DNA from: Streptomyces violaceusniger Tu 4113
GTDB lineage: Bacteria > Actinomycetota > Actinomycetes > Streptomycetales > Streptomycetaceae
Direction: 5' to 3'
DNA: 64,000 nucleotides
NCBI RefSeq assembly: GCF_000147815.2
Contig: NC_015957.1
Span: 1,860,001 to 1,924,000, forward strand
The notes below the pieces were generated by a model. That model saw nothing but the letters and a program-made list of their open reading frames with translations, ran no database searches and was not told the DNA's origin. Shown piece after piece: positions 17,638-26,576 of the stretch. A program made the translations under genes and the position numbers. Every line of letters begins with the position of its first letter. The first letter of the stretch is position 1.

Positions 17638-18471
17638 ATGCCCCAGCACATCTCCGGGTCTGATAGCGCGGCGCCGCCCGCGGCTCGCGGCGCGGTGCGC
17701 CCTGCCGCGCCCTCATCGCTCGACGAGCTGTGGCGGTCGTACAAGACCACGGGCGACGGCCGGCTGCGGGAGCAGCTGATCCTGCACTACTCACCGCTGG
17801 TGAAATATGTGGCCGGCCGGGTCAGCGTCGGGTTGCCCTCCAACGTCGAGCAGGCGGACTTCGTCTCCTCCGGGGTCTTCGGACTCATCGACGCCATCGA
17901 GAAGTTCGACCCCGAGCGCGCCATCAAGTTCGAGACCTACGCGATCACCCGGATCCGCGGCGCGATGATCGACGAATTGCGGGCACTGGACTGGATCCCG
18001 CGGTCGGTCCGTCAGAAGGCCCGGGCCGTGGAGCGTGCATACGCCACGCTGGAGGCCCAACTGCGCCGCACCCCCTCGGAGGCAGAGGTGGCGGCCGAGA
18101 TGGACATCAGCATCGAGGAACTGCACGGCGTTTTCAGCCAGTTGTCGCTCGCCAATGTGGTCGCCCTGGAGGAGCTGCTGCATGTCGGCGGCGAGGGCGG
18201 CGACCGGCTCAGCCTCATGGACACCCTCGAGGACACCGCCGCGGACAACCCGGTCGAGGTGGCCGAGGACCGGGAGCTGCGCAGGCTGCTCGCCCGAGCG
18301 ATCAACACCCTCCCGGAGCGGGAGAAGACCGTGGTCACGCTCTACTACTACGAGGGGCTCACACTCGCCGAGATCGGCCAGGTGCTCGGCGTCACCGAGA
18401 GCAGGGTCAGCCAGATCCACACCAAATCGGTGCTCCAGCTGCGGGCGAAACTCGCCGACGTCGGCCGCTGA
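17638..18471 (+). CDS. whiG: Sporulation RNA polymerase sigma factor WhiG
   Basis: A flagellar-type (sigma-28/FliA group) sigma factor that commits Streptomyces aerial hyphae to sporulation. In known species it directs whiH and whiI. It has 277 aa. Start MPQHISGSD after AAGG matches WhiG, and upstream in-frame ATGs are not used. Region 2 has [31 protein letters not shown] and [15 protein letters not shown]; region 4 has [22 protein letters not shown]. The near-complete match to the remembered S. coelicolor sequence makes this one of the safest genus markers in the window. Activity is regulated post-translationally in known species by RsiG with c-di-GMP. Confidence 0.97.
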   Translation: MPQHISGSDSAAPPAARGAVRPAAPSSLDELWRSYKTTGDGRLREQLILHYSPLVKYVAGRVSVGLPSNVEQADFVSSGVFGLIDAIEKFDPERAIKFETYAITRIRGAMIDELRALDWIPRSVRQKARAVERAYATLEAQLRRTPSEAEVAAEMDISIEELHGVFSQLSLANVVALEELLHVGGEGGDRLSLMDTLEDTAADNPVEVAEDRELRRLLARAINTLPEREKTVVTLYYYEGLTLAEIGQVLGVTESRVSQIHTKSVLQLRAKLADVGR

Positions 18472-18522
18472 ATCGTCCCTCCGGCATCGCCCTCCCGGTG
18501 GCCTCTTCCGTAGAGTGGTCGG

Positions 18523-19104
18523 GTGCCCAGGATTCGAGCGGCCTCAGTGGCCGAGCACCGAACGATGCAGCGCGCGGCCCTGCTGGACGCCGCCCGCACC
18601 CTGCTGTCCGAGGGCGGCACGGAGGCGCTGACCTTCCCCGCCCTCGCCGAGCGCACGGGACTCGCACGGTCCTCCGTCTATGAGTACTTCCGCTCCCGCG
18701 CCGCCGTGGTCGAGGAGCTGTGCGCCGTCGACTTCCCGGTCTGGGCCGCGGAGGTCGAGGCCGCCATGGAGCGGGCCGACGGGCCCGAGGCGAAGATCGA
18801 GGCGTATGTGCGTCGGCAGCTTGCGCTCGTCGGCGACCGCCGGCACCGCGCGGTGGTGGCGATCTCCGCCGGTGAGCTGGACCCGGGCGCGCGGGAGAAG
18901 ATCCGCGCCGCCCATGGCGGACTGATCGCCATGGTGGTCGAGGCCCTCGCGACCCTCGGACATGAGCAGCCGCGGCTCTCGGCCGTGCTGCTCCAGGGTG
19001 TGGTGGACGCCGCGGTCCGGCGCATCGAGCTCGGCGCGGCCGAGGACCCCGAGCGGATCACCGAGGCTGCCGTCGCCATGGCCCTGCGCGGCGTCCGGGG
19101 CTGA
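18523..19104 (+). CDS. TetR family transcriptional regulator
   Basis: A protein of 193 aa with a GTG start. The N-terminal helix-turn-helix is about residues 15-60 ([23 protein letters not shown]). The C-terminal ligand domain has no recognisable specificity. A -10-like TAGAGT (18511-18516) ends six bases before the GTG, suggesting a leaderless transcript. The gene lies between whiG and a convergent peptidase gene; the location next to whiG is conserved in Streptomyces. The target genes are unknown. Confidence 0.85.
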   Translation: MPRIRAASVAEHRTMQRAALLDAARTLLSEGGTEALTFPALAERTGLARSSVYEYFRSRAAVVEELCAVDFPVWAAEVEAAMERADGPEAKIEAYVRRQLALVGDRRHRAVVAISAGELDPGAREKIRAAHGGLIAMVVEALATLGHEQPRLSAVLLQGVVDAAVRRIELGAAEDPERITEAAVAMALRGVRG

Positions 19105-19947
19105 CCTCCGCCGGTCCCTTCCATTCCACCGGGCGCGCGGTGCGCGGCCCAGACGGATCCGGGCCCACAGGGATGCCGCCACCAGCGCCGCGGCCGCCGG
19201 CAGCCGGGTGTCCCCGGCGGGGGAGGCGAGGGCGGAGACCGTGGGCGCGTCGCGCACTCCGAACACCGGAAGCAGCCGGGAGGGCCCGCCCCGCAGCATC
19301 GACGGCGGCAGCAGCGACAGGGGATCGAGATAGCGGTCCGCGCGCCGCAGCCCCCAGTGCAGACAGCCGGACCGGCAGTGGAAGGGGCCCGGCGCCACCA
19401 CGCCGACCACCTGCCCTGCGGCCACCCGCTCACCCTTGGCCACGGTGGCGTGCACCGGTTCATAGGTGGTCCGCAGCGGAGGGGAGCCGGTCCCGGACAC
19501 CTCGATCACCAGCACACCACGGCCCGCGACCGGGCCCACGAAGCTCACCCGCCCCGCGCCCGCCGCCCTGACCCGCTCGCCCGGGCGCGCCGCGAGATCG
19601 ACCCCGCGATGCCCCGCCGCCCAGGGCGCCGGAGGCGGTTGCCAACCCCTCAGCACGGCCGGCCGCACCGCGCCCGGCACACCGTCGACCGGCCACGACC
19701 GCTCCCCGCCCGGCCTCGTCCTCGGCGCGCGCCCCTCAGTCGGACCGGACGCCATGGCCGTCGCCGATTCCCCGCCGGGATCCGGCACCCGGCCCGGACC
19801 GGACGCCGCGCCCGGGTCCACCGCCGCGGCCCGCGCCACCGAAAGAGGTATCGCCGGAAGAGGCGCCGCCGGCATCGGCAGCACTGACAGCACCGGCAGC
19901 GCCAGAATCACCAGGGCAAGAGCCCGCCTCACCACAAGCCTTCGCAT
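18544..19947 (-). CDS. Secreted M23 family metallopeptidase; open frame continues antisense through the TetR gene
   Basis: A probable cell-wall endopeptidase. There is a basic N terminus with a hydrophobic signal segment ([20 protein letters not shown]), then a Pro-rich linker. The LytM/M23 core is at about residues 115-230 ([23 protein letters not shown] and [19 protein letters not shown]). The canonical zinc pair looks like HRGVD plus the HWG histidine. A possible C-terminal membrane segment ([16 protein letters not shown]) follows. No in-frame stop occurs before 18544, so the last ~185 residues are antisense to TetR and look non-native; the functional protein probably ends near 19110. The start (ATG 19947 or GTG 19956) is uncertain. 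Confidence 0.7.
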   Translation of the reverse strand: MRRLVVRRALALVILALPVLSVLPMPAAPLPAIPLSVARAAAVDPGAASGPGRVPDPGGESATAMASGPTEGRAPRTRPGGERSWPVDGVPGAVRPAVLRGWQPPPAPWAAGHRGVDLAARPGERVRAAGAGRVSFVGPVAGRGVLVIEVSGTGSPPLRTTYEPVHATVAKGERVAAGQVVGVVAPGPFHCRSGCLHWGLRRADRYLDPLSLLPPSMLRGGPSRLLPVFGVRDAPTVSALASPAGDTRLPAAAALVAASLWARIRLGRAPRARWNGRDRRRSAPDAAQGHGDGSLGDPLGVLGRAELDAPDRGVHHTLEQHGREPRLLMSEGREGLDHHGDQSAMGGADLLPRARVQLTGGDRHHRAVPAVADERKLPTHIRLDLRLGPVGPLHGGLDLRGPDREVDGAQLLDHGGAGAEVLIDGGPCESRALGEGGEGQRLRAALGQQGAGGVQQGRALHRSVLGH

Positions 19948-19956
19948 GTCCTCCAC

Positions 19957-20261
19957 GATGGCCCGGCGACCCGAAACGGGTGGATCATGGACGGAATCGG
20001 GGGACTACTCACGGGTTGTGGATAACGCCGTCACCCGGCACCGTACCCGTCCCGTACACTTCTTATGGCGATCCGGGTCACCGGATCGACTTCGCACGCC
20101 CCGCCACCGACGCTCCGATCGCGCATCGGTCAGCTCGGTGGCCGCGCCCCTCGGTCCTTGGACGACCCCCGAAAGGGCCTCGTCCGTGGCAGGCGCGTCG
20201 GGGCGTCAGGAGCGGCGGCCGCCCGGCCGCCGTGGAACCGAGTACCTCAAGGAGTACGGCC
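19957..20261 (+). promoter_or_regulatory. rpsB upstream region and leader
   Basis: No gene is seen in these 305 bases. A -10-like TACACT is present at 20055-20060. A hairpin GGCGGCCG/CGGCCGCC lies around 20215-20233, about 30 bases before the rpsB ATG. A long untranslated leader is expected for rpsB; S2 autoregulation through the leader is known in proteobacteria, but I cannot identify that motif here. AAGGAG lies before the rpsB ATG. Confidence 0.4.
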
Positions 20262-21239
20262 ATGGCCGTCGTCACGATGCGGGAGCTGCTGGAGAGCGGC
20301 GTCCACTTCGGGCACCAGACCCGCCGCTGGAACCCGAAGATGAAGCGCTTCATCTTCACCGAGCGCAACGGCATCTACATCATTGACCTGCTCCAGTCGC
20401 TGTCGTACATCGACCGCGCCTACGAGTTCGTCAAGGAGACCGTCGCCCACGGCGGCTCCATCATGTTCGTCGGCACGAAGAAGCAGGCGCAGGAGGCCAT
20501 CGCCGAGCAGGCGACCCGCGTCGGCATGCCGTACGTCAACCAGCGCTGGCTGGGCGGCATGCTCACCAACTTCTCGACCGTCTACAAGCGCCTGCAGCGC
20601 CTGAAGGAGCTCGAGCAGATCGACTTCGAGGATGTGGCCGCCTCCGGCCTCACCAAGAAGGAGCTCCTGGTCCTCTCCCGCGAGAAGGCCAAGCTGGAGA
20701 AGACCCTCGGCGGTATCCGTGAGATGCAGAAGGTGCCGAGCGCCGTCTGGATCGTCGACACCAAGAAGGAGCACATCGCCGTCGGTGAGGCGCGCAAGCT
20801 CCGGATCCCGGTCGTCGCGATCCTCGACACCAACTGCGACCCGGACGAGGTCGACTACAAGATCCCGGGCAACGACGACGCGATCCGCTCCGTCACCCTG
20901 CTCACCCGGGTGATCGCCGACGCCGTCGCCGAGGGCCTCATCTCCCGTTCCGGCGTCGCCACCGGTGACGAGAAGGCCGACAAGGCCGCGGGCGAGCCGC
21001 TCGCCGAGTGGGAGCGCGACCTGCTCGAGGGTGAGAAGAAGGCCGAGGACGCCGAGGCGAAGCCCGCCGAGGACGCCAAGCCCGCCGAGGACGCCAAGCC
21101 TGCCGAGGACGCCAAGCCTGCCGAGGACGCTGCGGAGAAGCCCGCCGAGGCCGCCGCGGACAAGCCCGCTGAGGACGCCAAGCCCGCCGAGGACGTCACC
21201 CCTGCCGAGGCCCCCGCCGCGGCCACCGAGCAGGGCTGA
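20262..21239 (+). CDS. rpsB: 30S ribosomal protein S2 with long repetitive acidic tail
   Basis: Small-subunit protein bound late in 30S assembly. The start [27 protein letters not shown] and the remaining S2 core (to about residue 240, [12 protein letters not shown]) are standard. At 325 aa it exceeds E. coli S2 (241 aa). The last ~70 residues are a charged repeat built on AKPAED, encoded by an 18-bp tandem repeat (GCCAAGCCCGCCGAGGAC) between about 21058 and 21190. Such tails are known in Streptomyces S2, and length varies among strains. Confidence 0.96.
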   Translation: MAVVTMRELLESGVHFGHQTRRWNPKMKRFIFTERNGIYIIDLLQSLSYIDRAYEFVKETVAHGGSIMFVGTKKQAQEAIAEQATRVGMPYVNQRWLGGMLTNFSTVYKRLQRLKELEQIDFEDVAASGLTKKELLVLSREKAKLEKTLGGIREMQKVPSAVWIVDTKKEHIAVGEARKLRIPVVAILDTNCDPDEVDYKIPGNDDAIRSVTLLTRVIADAVAEGLISRSGVATGDEKADKAAGEPLAEWERDLLEGEKKAEDAEAKPAEDAKPAEDAKPAEDAKPAEDAAEKPAEAAADKPAEDAKPAEDVTPAEAPAAATEQG

Positions 21240-21268
21240 CCACTCAGACGTCACTCAGACGGTGTATG

Positions 21269-21305
21269 ACGGCGGGGGACGGTGCCACGGCGCCGCCCCC
21301 GCCGT
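21269..21305 (+). terminator. Hairpin between rpsB and tsf
   Basis: A perfect 10-bp stem (ACGGCGGGGG 21269-21278 with 21296-21305) and a 17-nt loop lie in the 109-base gap. It probably acts as an attenuator setting the tsf:rpsB ratio, as in other bacteria where the two share a transcript. Confidence 0.6.
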
Positions 21306-21348
21306 TCACCCGTAGAGCTTTCGACTTTCGAGAAGAGATTCACAGATC

Positions 21349-22185
21349 ATGGCGAACTTCACCGCCGCTGACGTCAAGAAGCTCCGTGAGCTGACCGGCG
21401 CCGGCATGATGGACTGCAAGAAGGCGCTGGACGAGGCCGAGGGCAACGTCGACAAGGCCGTCGAGATCCTGCGCGTCAAGGGCCAGAAGGGTGTGGCCAA
21501 GCGGGAGAGCCGCAACGCCGAGAACGGCGCTGTCGTCTCCCTCATCGCGGACGACAAGACCTCCGGCGTGCTGGTCGAGCTGAAGTGCGAGACGGACTTC
21601 GTCGCCAAGGGTGACAAGTTCGTGGCCGTCGCCGACGCCATCGCCGCCCACGTCGCCAAGACCTCCCCGGCCGACCTGGACGCCCTGCTCTCCTCCGAGA
21701 TCGAGGCGGGCAAGACCGTTCAGGCGTTCGTCGACGAGGCCAACGCGACCCTCGGCGAGAAGATCGTCCTGGACCGCTTCGCGCAGTTCTCCGGCGGTTA
21801 CGTCGCGGCGTACATGCACCGCACCAGCCCGGACCTGCCGCCGCAGGTCGGCGTCCTGGTCGAGCTGGACAAGGAAGACGCCACGGTCGCCAAGGACGTC
21901 GCGCAGCACATCGCCGCCTTCGCCCCGAAGTTCCTCACCCGCGACGAGATCTCGGCCGAGACGGTCGAGAACGAGCGCCGGGTCGCCGAGGCCACGGCCC
22001 GCGAGGAGGGCAAGCCCGAGGGCGCCCTGCCGAAGATCGTCGAGGGTCGCGTCACCGGCTTCTTCAAGGAGAACGTCCTGGTGGACCAGCCGTTCGCCAA
22101 GGACAACAAGAAGTCCGTCCAGAAGGTCCTGGACGAGGCCGGTGTCTCGCTCAAGCGCTTCGCCCGTTTCCGCGTCGGTGTCTGA
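21349..22185 (+). CDS. tsf: Elongation factor Ts
   Basis: Guanine-nucleotide exchange factor for EF-Tu, 278 aa. The UBA-like N-terminal domain is ANFTAADVKKLRELTGAGMMDCKKALDEA, followed by the TDFVAKG signature (CETDFVAKGDKF) that inserts near the EF-Tu nucleotide site. The dimerisation domain and C-terminal module (VLVDQPFAKDNKKSVQKVL) are intact. Follows rpsB as in nearly all bacteria. Confidence 0.97.
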   Translation: MANFTAADVKKLRELTGAGMMDCKKALDEAEGNVDKAVEILRVKGQKGVAKRESRNAENGAVVSLIADDKTSGVLVELKCETDFVAKGDKFVAVADAIAAHVAKTSPADLDALLSSEIEAGKTVQAFVDEANATLGEKIVLDRFAQFSGGYVAAYMHRTSPDLPPQVGVLVELDKEDATVAKDVAQHIAAFAPKFLTRDEISAETVENERRVAEATAREEGKPEGALPKIVEGRVTGFFKENVLVDQPFAKDNKKSVQKVLDEAGVSLKRFARFRVGV

Positions 22186-22205
22186 GCCGAGCAGCGAATG
22201 ACCGT

Positions 22206-22222
22206 CGACCCCGATAGGGTCG
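22206..22222 (+). promoter_or_regulatory. Hairpin/promoter-like element between tsf and pyrH
   Basis: A 6-bp stem CGACCC/GGGTCG with loop CGATA. It contains TAGGGT (22215-22220), which resembles a -10 box. It may be the pyrH promoter, a weak tsf terminator, or both; no clear -35 is visible. Confidence 0.35.
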
Positions 22223-22340
22223 TAGTCAGCCAACCGTCAACCGGTCGGCCGCAGATGTGACGAGGAGGCCATTGCCGCAGAGGTCGTAACAGGACCCGTC
22301 CGGCAGTGGCCTTCTTCGTATGTGCACGAGGAGATCTCCA

Positions 22341-23123
22341 ATGAATCACGGCGCGGACGCCAAACAGGCCGCCGATGACAAGAACGCGCACGGTGCGGCC
22401 AAGCATGGTCGCTTCATGCTGAAGCTGTCCGGCGAGGCGTTCGCCGGAGGCGGGGGGCTCGGTGTCGACCCCGATGTCGTGCACGCCATCGCCCGCGAGG
22501 TCGCCGCCGTGGTCAGGGACGGCGCCGAGATCGCCATCGTCATCGGTGGCGGTAACTTCTTCCGCGGCGCGGAGCTGCAGCAGCGCGGTATGGACCGGGC
22601 CCGCTCGGACTACATGGGCATGCTCGGAACCGTCATGAACTGCCTCGCCCTCCAGGACTTCCTGGAAAAGGAGGGCATCGACTCCCGCGTCCAGACCGCC
22701 ATCACCATGGGCCAGGTCGCGGAGCCGTACATTCCGCTGCGTGCGGTGCGCCACCTGGAGAAGGGGCGCGTGGTCATCTTCGGCGCGGGTATGGGCATGC
22801 CGTACTTCTCCACGGACACCACCGCGGCCCAGCGGGCACTGGAGATCGACGCGCAGGCCCTGCTCATGGGGAAGAACGGCGTGGACGGGGTCTATGACTC
22901 CGACCCCGCCCGCAACCCCGACGCGGTGAAGTTCGACGCCCTGGAGTACGGCGAGGTGATCACCAGGGACCTGAAGGTCGCCGACGCCACCGCGATCACC
23001 CTCTGCCGGGACAACAAGCTGCCCATCCTCGTCTTCGAGCTCCTGGCCGAAGGAAACATCGCGCGCGCGGTGAAGGGTGAGAAGATCGGCACGCTGGTGA
23101 GCGACCAGGGCTCCCGGGCCTGA
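22341..23123 (+). CDS. pyrH: Uridylate kinase
   Basis: Phosphorylates UMP to UDP in pyrimidine nucleotide synthesis; bacterial-type hexameric UMP kinase of the amino-acid-kinase fold. It has 260 aa. The start is the ATG after GAGGAG. The core begins at about residue 24 with [14 protein letters not shown], followed by [29 protein letters not shown] and [11 protein letters not shown]. The ~23-residue N-terminal extension (Ala, Lys and Asp-rich) is longer than in E. coli but usual in actinomycetes. Confidence 0.96.
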   Translation: MNHGADAKQAADDKNAHGAAKHGRFMLKLSGEAFAGGGGLGVDPDVVHAIAREVAAVVRDGAEIAIVIGGGNFFRGAELQQRGMDRARSDYMGMLGTVMNCLALQDFLEKEGIDSRVQTAITMGQVAEPYIPLRAVRHLEKGRVVIFGAGMGMPYFSTDTTAAQRALEIDAQALLMGKNGVDGVYDSDPARNPDAVKFDALEYGEVITRDLKVADATAITLCRDNKLPILVFELLAEGNIARAVKGEKIGTLVSDQGSRA

Positions 23124-23227
23124 CGGCTCGAACGGGGGATGGACAACGGCCTGCCGGTCGGACACCGTGCAGGAGAAGACGCACGCAGGGGCGAGGCTCT
23201 GCTTACTGATAACACCAGGAGCAAGTG

Positions 23228-23785
23228 GTGATCGAAGAGACCCTCCTCGAGGCCGAGGAGAAGATGGAGAAAGCCGTTGTGGTCGCCAAGGAGGACTTCG
23301 CCGCGATCCGCACCGGGCGTGCGCACCCGGCGATGTTCAACAAGATCGTGGCGGACTACTACGGTGCGCTGACGCCGATCAATCAGCTCGCGTCGTTCTC
23401 GGTGCCGGAGCCGCGCATGGCCGTGGTCACGCCGTTCGACAAGACCGCGCTCCGCAACATCGAGCAGGCGATCCGGGACTCGGATCTGGGTGTCAACCCG
23501 AGCAATGACGGCAACATCATCCGGGTGGTGTTCCCCGAGCTCACCGAGCAGCGCCGTAAGGAGTTCATCAAGGTCGCCAAGGCCAAGGGCGAGGACGCGA
23601 AGATCTCGATCCGTAGCGTCCGGCGCAAGGCCAAGGAGTCCATCGACAAGCTGATCAAGGACGGCGACGTCGGCGAGGACGAGGGGCGCCGCGCCGAGAA
23701 GGAGCTCGACGACACCACGGCGAAGTATGTCGCGCAGGTGGATGAGCTGCTCAAGCACAAGGAAGCCGAGCTGCTCGAGGTCTGA
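23228..23785 (+). CDS. frr: Ribosome recycling factor
   Basis: Splits post-termination ribosomes together with EF-G. It has 185 aa. I chose the second of two consecutive GTG codons (23228) because known Streptomyces proteins start [17 protein letters not shown]; the first GTG at 23225 adds one residue. Conserved segments [27 protein letters not shown] and [17 protein letters not shown] are present. The stop overlaps the cdsA start (TGATG). Confidence 0.96.
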   Translation: MIEETLLEAEEKMEKAVVVAKEDFAAIRTGRAHPAMFNKIVADYYGALTPINQLASFSVPEPRMAVVTPFDKTALRNIEQAIRDSDLGVNPSNDGNIIRVVFPELTEQRRKEFIKVAKAKGEDAKISIRSVRRKAKESIDKLIKDGDVGEDEGRRAEKELDDTTAKYVAQVDELLKHKEAELLEV

Positions 23786-24963
23786 TGAACGACTCTTCCT
23801 GGGGGGCCCCACCAAGCGCCGGATTCCGGGCACCGGGCGGTCAGGGCACCTCCCCCGGCTACGGCTGGGTGGCGGCGCCTTCTTCGGCGGGTCCCGCGCA
23901 CGAGGTGGGCGAAGCGGCGCAGACTCGCCCCATGCCCACCGTGCCCCACGCAGGCGGCGACTCCGGCGAGGCCGCCGACCGTGACCGGGGGGCCGCTCGG
24001 CTGAGCGGCCCCCTCTTCCGCGACGAGCGGGAGCCGCAGCCCGGACCCCGGCCGCCCGCCGGCCGCCCGCCGACGCCCCCCGACCCCGCGCCCGACCCGG
24101 TCTCCGCCGACGGCGGTGCGCGCGGCGCCGGTGCCGGGCAGGGGAAGAAGAGTGCGGGCCGTAATCTGCGCGCCGCGATAGGGGTGGGCATCGGCCTCGG
24201 CGTGATCATCATGGCCTCGCTCTTCATCTACAAGCCCGTGTTCGTCGGCGTGGTAGCGGTCGCGGTGGTGGTCGGGCTCTGGGAGCTGACCTCGCGGCTG
24301 ACCGAGCGCAAGGACATCCGGGTCCCGCTGGTGCCGCTAGCGGTCGGCGGGGTCGCCATGATCGTCGCCGGCTATGTGCGCGGTGCCCAGGGCGCGGTGG
24401 TGGCGGTGGCGCTCACGGCGCTCGCGGTGCTGGTCTGGCGGATGACCGAACCGCCCGACAACTACCTCAGGGATGTCACCGCAGGCGTCTTCGCCGCCTT
24501 CTACGTGCCGTTCCTGGCCACCTTCGTGGCGCTCATGCTCGACACCGGGGACGGCCCGTGGCGCGTCCTCACCTTCCTGCTGCTGACCGTGGTCAGCGAC
24601 ACGGGGGCGTACGCGGTGGGCTGGCGCTTCGGCAAGCATCCGCTGGCGCCGCGGATCAGCCCCGGCAAGACGCGCGAGGGGCTGCTGGGCGCGGTGACCT
24701 TCGCGATGGTCGCGGGCGCGCTGTGCATGCAATACCTCATCGACGACGGCGTCTGGTGGCAGGGCCTGCTGCTCGGCTTCGCCGTCGCGGTCAGCGCGAC
24801 CCTGGGCGACCTCGGCGAGTCCATGATCAAGCGGGACCTCGGCATCAAGGACATGGGCAAGCTGCTGCCCGGCCATGGCGGGATCATGGACCGGCTCGAC
24901 TCGCTGCTGCCCACCGCGCCGGTCGCGTGGCTGCTGTTGGTGATCTTTGTGGGCGGCGGCTGA
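23785..24963 (+). CDS. cdsA: Phosphatidate cytidylyltransferase
   Basis: Makes CDP-diacylglycerol, the precursor of membrane phospholipids. It has 392 aa. An unusual ~115-residue hydrophilic N terminus (Pro, Gly and Ala-rich) precedes seven or eight membrane segments from about residue 130. The family signature is near the end: GDLGESMIKRDLGIKDMG, then the LPGHGGIMDRLDSLL box. SPGKTREG is also present. It is last gene of the rpsB-tsf-pyrH-frr-cdsA block, followed by a strong terminator. Confidence 0.95.
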   Translation: MNDSSWGAPPSAGFRAPGGQGTSPGYGWVAAPSSAGPAHEVGEAAQTRPMPTVPHAGGDSGEAADRDRGAARLSGPLFRDEREPQPGPRPPAGRPPTPPDPAPDPVSADGGARGAGAGQGKKSAGRNLRAAIGVGIGLGVIIMASLFIYKPVFVGVVAVAVVVGLWELTSRLTERKDIRVPLVPLAVGGVAMIVAGYVRGAQGAVVAVALTALAVLVWRMTEPPDNYLRDVTAGVFAAFYVPFLATFVALMLDTGDGPWRVLTFLLLTVVSDTGAYAVGWRFGKHPLAPRISPGKTREGLLGAVTFAMVAGALCMQYLIDDGVWWQGLLLGFAVAVSATLGDLGESMIKRDLGIKDMGKLLPGHGGIMDRLDSLLPTAPVAWLLLVIFVGGG

Positions 24964-24976
24964 CGAGGCCGCCCAC

Positions 24977-25006
24977 GGGCCCCGCGCCACGCATGGCGCG
25001 GGGCCC
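24977..25006 (+). terminator. cdsA terminator
   Basis: A perfect 13-bp stem (24977-24989 with 24994-25006, GGGCCCCGCGCCA and its complement) with loop CGCA, followed by TTCG. It ends nine bases before the left attachment repeat. It therefore also lay immediately upstream of rlmN before insertion, leaving only 28 bases to the original rlmN ATG. Confidence 0.8.
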
Positions 25007-25014
25007 TTCGTACG

Positions 25015-25055
25015 TCTGCGACACTGGGTGAACCATGCCTAAGCCCGGAGAACTC
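25015..25055. repeat. attL core, left copy of 41-bp direct repeat
   Basis: Identical to 34336-34376 over 41 bases. It starts TCTGCGACACTGGGTGAACC and ends in GGAGAACTC; the flanking bases differ on both sides (G versus A on the left, T versus A on the right). It contains the rlmN start codon (25035) and six further codons. The int gene lies 88 bases inside, the normal layout for integrase next to the attachment site. Confidence 0.93.
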
Positions 25056-25106
25056 TTGTTCCCAGGGCGCGAAGAAGCCCCCTACCAGCGATTTCGTCGC
25101 CAGTAG
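25035..25106 (+). pseudogene. rlmN 5' remnant left at attL (23-codon decoy ORF)
   Basis: The ATG and first seven codons (MPKPGEL) are those of rlmN. At 25056 the frame passes into element sequence and reaches TAG at 25104-25106. It retains whatever translation signals rlmN had before insertion, so a 23-residue peptide could be made. It has no resemblance to RlmN beyond the core. Confidence 0.6.
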
Positions 25107-25111
25107 GGGGC
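25077..25111 (-). terminator. Stem-loop downstream of int
   Basis: A perfect 9-bp stem (25077-25085 GCCCCCTAC with 25103-25111) contains an inner GCGA/TCGC stem. It lies 33 bases beyond the int stop and 21 bases from the core repeat. It may terminate the int operon before it reaches cdsA, or form part of the integrase-binding region. Confidence 0.55.
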
Positions 25112-25127
25112 CGTCTCGTACCCGGTG

Positions 25128-25145
25128 GGCCGTCGCTGGGCCGTC
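25128..25145. repeat. Candidate left arm-type integrase site
   Basis: GGCCGTCGCTGGGCCGTC matches 34240-34257 at 17 of 18 positions in the same orientation. It lies 72 bases inside the left core, while the other copy lies 78 bases inside the right core. It overlaps the int stop codon. It also holds two internal GGGCCGTC copies. Confidence 0.5.
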
Positions 25146-26379
25146 AGGACGGCGGGGCCGTGCCGAAGACGCCATCGAGGGCCCGGCGGGCACGCTCCTT
25201 GCTGCTGGGCATCAGGTGCGCGTACACCCGCAGCGTCATCGCGGGGTCGGAGTGCCCCAGGTACTCGCTCACGGCCTTGATGCTCTCGCCCGCGTCCAGG
25301 AGGACCGAGGCGTAGAAGTGGCGCAGGGCGTGCATACCGTGCTCCCGGGCGGAGGCGTGCGGCTTGCCCGGCGCAGGCGTCGGGATGAGTCCTGAGGCGG
25401 CAAGAGCGGGCTTCCATTCCTGGATGTTGAAGTTGCTCCGCCACACGATCCCGTTGGCCCTGTTGGTAAAGATCAGCCGTCGCTCGACAAGAGGCCCGTC
25501 CGGCTTCCTCCACGGCAGCTTGATTCCCACGGGTGGGTGATTCTCCATGTGCCGTCGCAGGGCAGATGCGACCGAGGACGGCAAGGGCACATCACGGTCC
25601 TTGTTCCCCTTGGGCGGCGCGAAGACGGCAACGCCCCGGATCAGCTTGACCTGAGTGGTCACGCGCAACGTGTCGCCGTCGAGTTGGACGGCATCATCGG
25701 CCAGGCCCAGGATCTCGCCTTGCCGAAGACCACAACCGCTGCCGACATCGACCATGGCCCGGTAGCGCTCAGCCAGAGCGTTTCTGACCGCCCGCACCTG
25801 AGAGGGAAGCCACGGCACGACTCGGCGGGCTGAAACGGCCGGCGGGCGGACGGATGCCGCGCTGCACGGGTTGCGCGCCAGGTGCCCATCATCCACAGCG
25901 GCCGACAGGACTGCGCGGACGTCGGCATAGATGTTGCGGGCGTACGCGGCGGCCATGGGGGCGTGCTCTAGGTCCCGCACGAACTCTCGGATATGGACCG
26001 GGCGGAAGGACCCGAGCGGCCGCGACCCGATCCGCGGGAAGGCGTGCAGTCGGAGATGGGTCTCCACGAGGATGCGCGTGGCCGGGTCGGTCGTCTGCGC
26101 CGCGATCCAGCGTTCCGCGTACTGCTGAAAGGTGATGCGGGCCGCTTTGGGATCCACGTACTGGCCACGCGACATGTCAGCCGCTGTCTCGGTCAGCCAC
26201 TCCTCCGCCCGACGCTTCTGGCGGTCCGGGAAGCTCTTGGACTTCTCGGCGCCATCGGGACCGACGTAGCGAGCGCGGTAGCGCATGCCCGTGCCGTAGC
26301 GCTCTGTCTTGACCTTGACGGACTTGCCGTCTGGCCCGGCCTCGGTCTTGTACCAGCGGTCTTGGATGTGTCCGGCCAT
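25144..26379 (-). CDS. int: Tyrosine site-specific integrase
   Basis: Recombines attP with attB and, with Xis, the reverse. It has 411 aa. An N-terminal AP2-like arm-binding region (YRARYVGPDGAEKSKSF, about residues 33-50) is followed by a core-binding SAM-like domain (about 75-175). The catalytic domain has Arg in GCGLRQGEILGL, the HxxR box HALRHFYAS, and the tyrosine in TLRVYAHL close to the C terminus. All expected catalytic residues are visible. The ATG overlaps the xis stop by one base, so expression is coupled to xis. This enzyme must recognise the rlmN 5' end as attB. Confidence 0.95.
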   Translation of the reverse strand: MAGHIQDRWYKTEAGPDGKSVKVKTERYGTGMRYRARYVGPDGAEKSKSFPDRQKRRAEEWLTETAADMSRGQYVDPKAARITFQQYAERWIAAQTTDPATRILVETHLRLHAFPRIGSRPLGSFRPVHIREFVRDLEHAPMAAAYARNIYADVRAVLSAAVDDGHLARNPCSAASVRPPAVSARRVVPWLPSQVRAVRNALAERYRAMVDVGSGCGLRQGEILGLADDAVQLDGDTLRVTTQVKLIRGVAVFAPPKGNKDRDVPLPSSVASALRRHMENHPPVGIKLPWRKPDGPLVERRLIFTNRANGIVWRSNFNIQEWKPALAASGLIPTPAPGKPHASAREHGMHALRHFYASVLLDAGESIKAVSEYLGHSDPAMTLRVYAHLMPSSKERARRALDGVFGTAPPS

Positions 26380-26576
26380 CAGGCGGCCTCTTCCATCTGG
26401 GACTCAACCCACACCCGTACGACCTCGGGGTCGAAGCGGACGTATCGGCCCACTCGGAAGCTCCGGGGCCCGACGCCCTTACGACGCCACTGATAGACGG
26501 TCTCAACGCTCGGCAGGCGGAACAGGATCACCAGATCTTCAGGGGTCAGGTACTGATCGGGAAGGGGTATCTTCAC
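26379..26576 (-). CDS. xis: Excisionase-like small HTH protein
   Basis: A protein of 65 aa from the GTG at 26576, which overlaps the rep stop (GTGA). It has a MerR/HTH_17-like winged helix: LTPEDLVILFRLPSVETVYQWRRKGVGPRSFRVGRYVRF. The wing and the arrangement with int are typical of AICE excisionases, which bend attL/attR DNA and direct excision. The open frame extends further upstream, but that part is Arg and Pro-rich shadow of rep. Confidence 0.88.
   Translation of the reverse strand: MKIPLPDQYLTPEDLVILFRLPSVETVYQWRRKGVGPRSFRVGRYVRFDPEVVRVWVESQMEEAA

Noticed and set aside
22206..22222. A firm call of pyrH promoter
   Set aside because: The -10-like box overlaps a small hairpin and no -35 at proper spacing is visible, so it is listed only at low confidence.
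25015..25055. tRNA gene as integration target
   Set aside because: The core encodes the RlmN N terminus and start codon; no cloverleaf or tRNA 3' end is visible at either junction.
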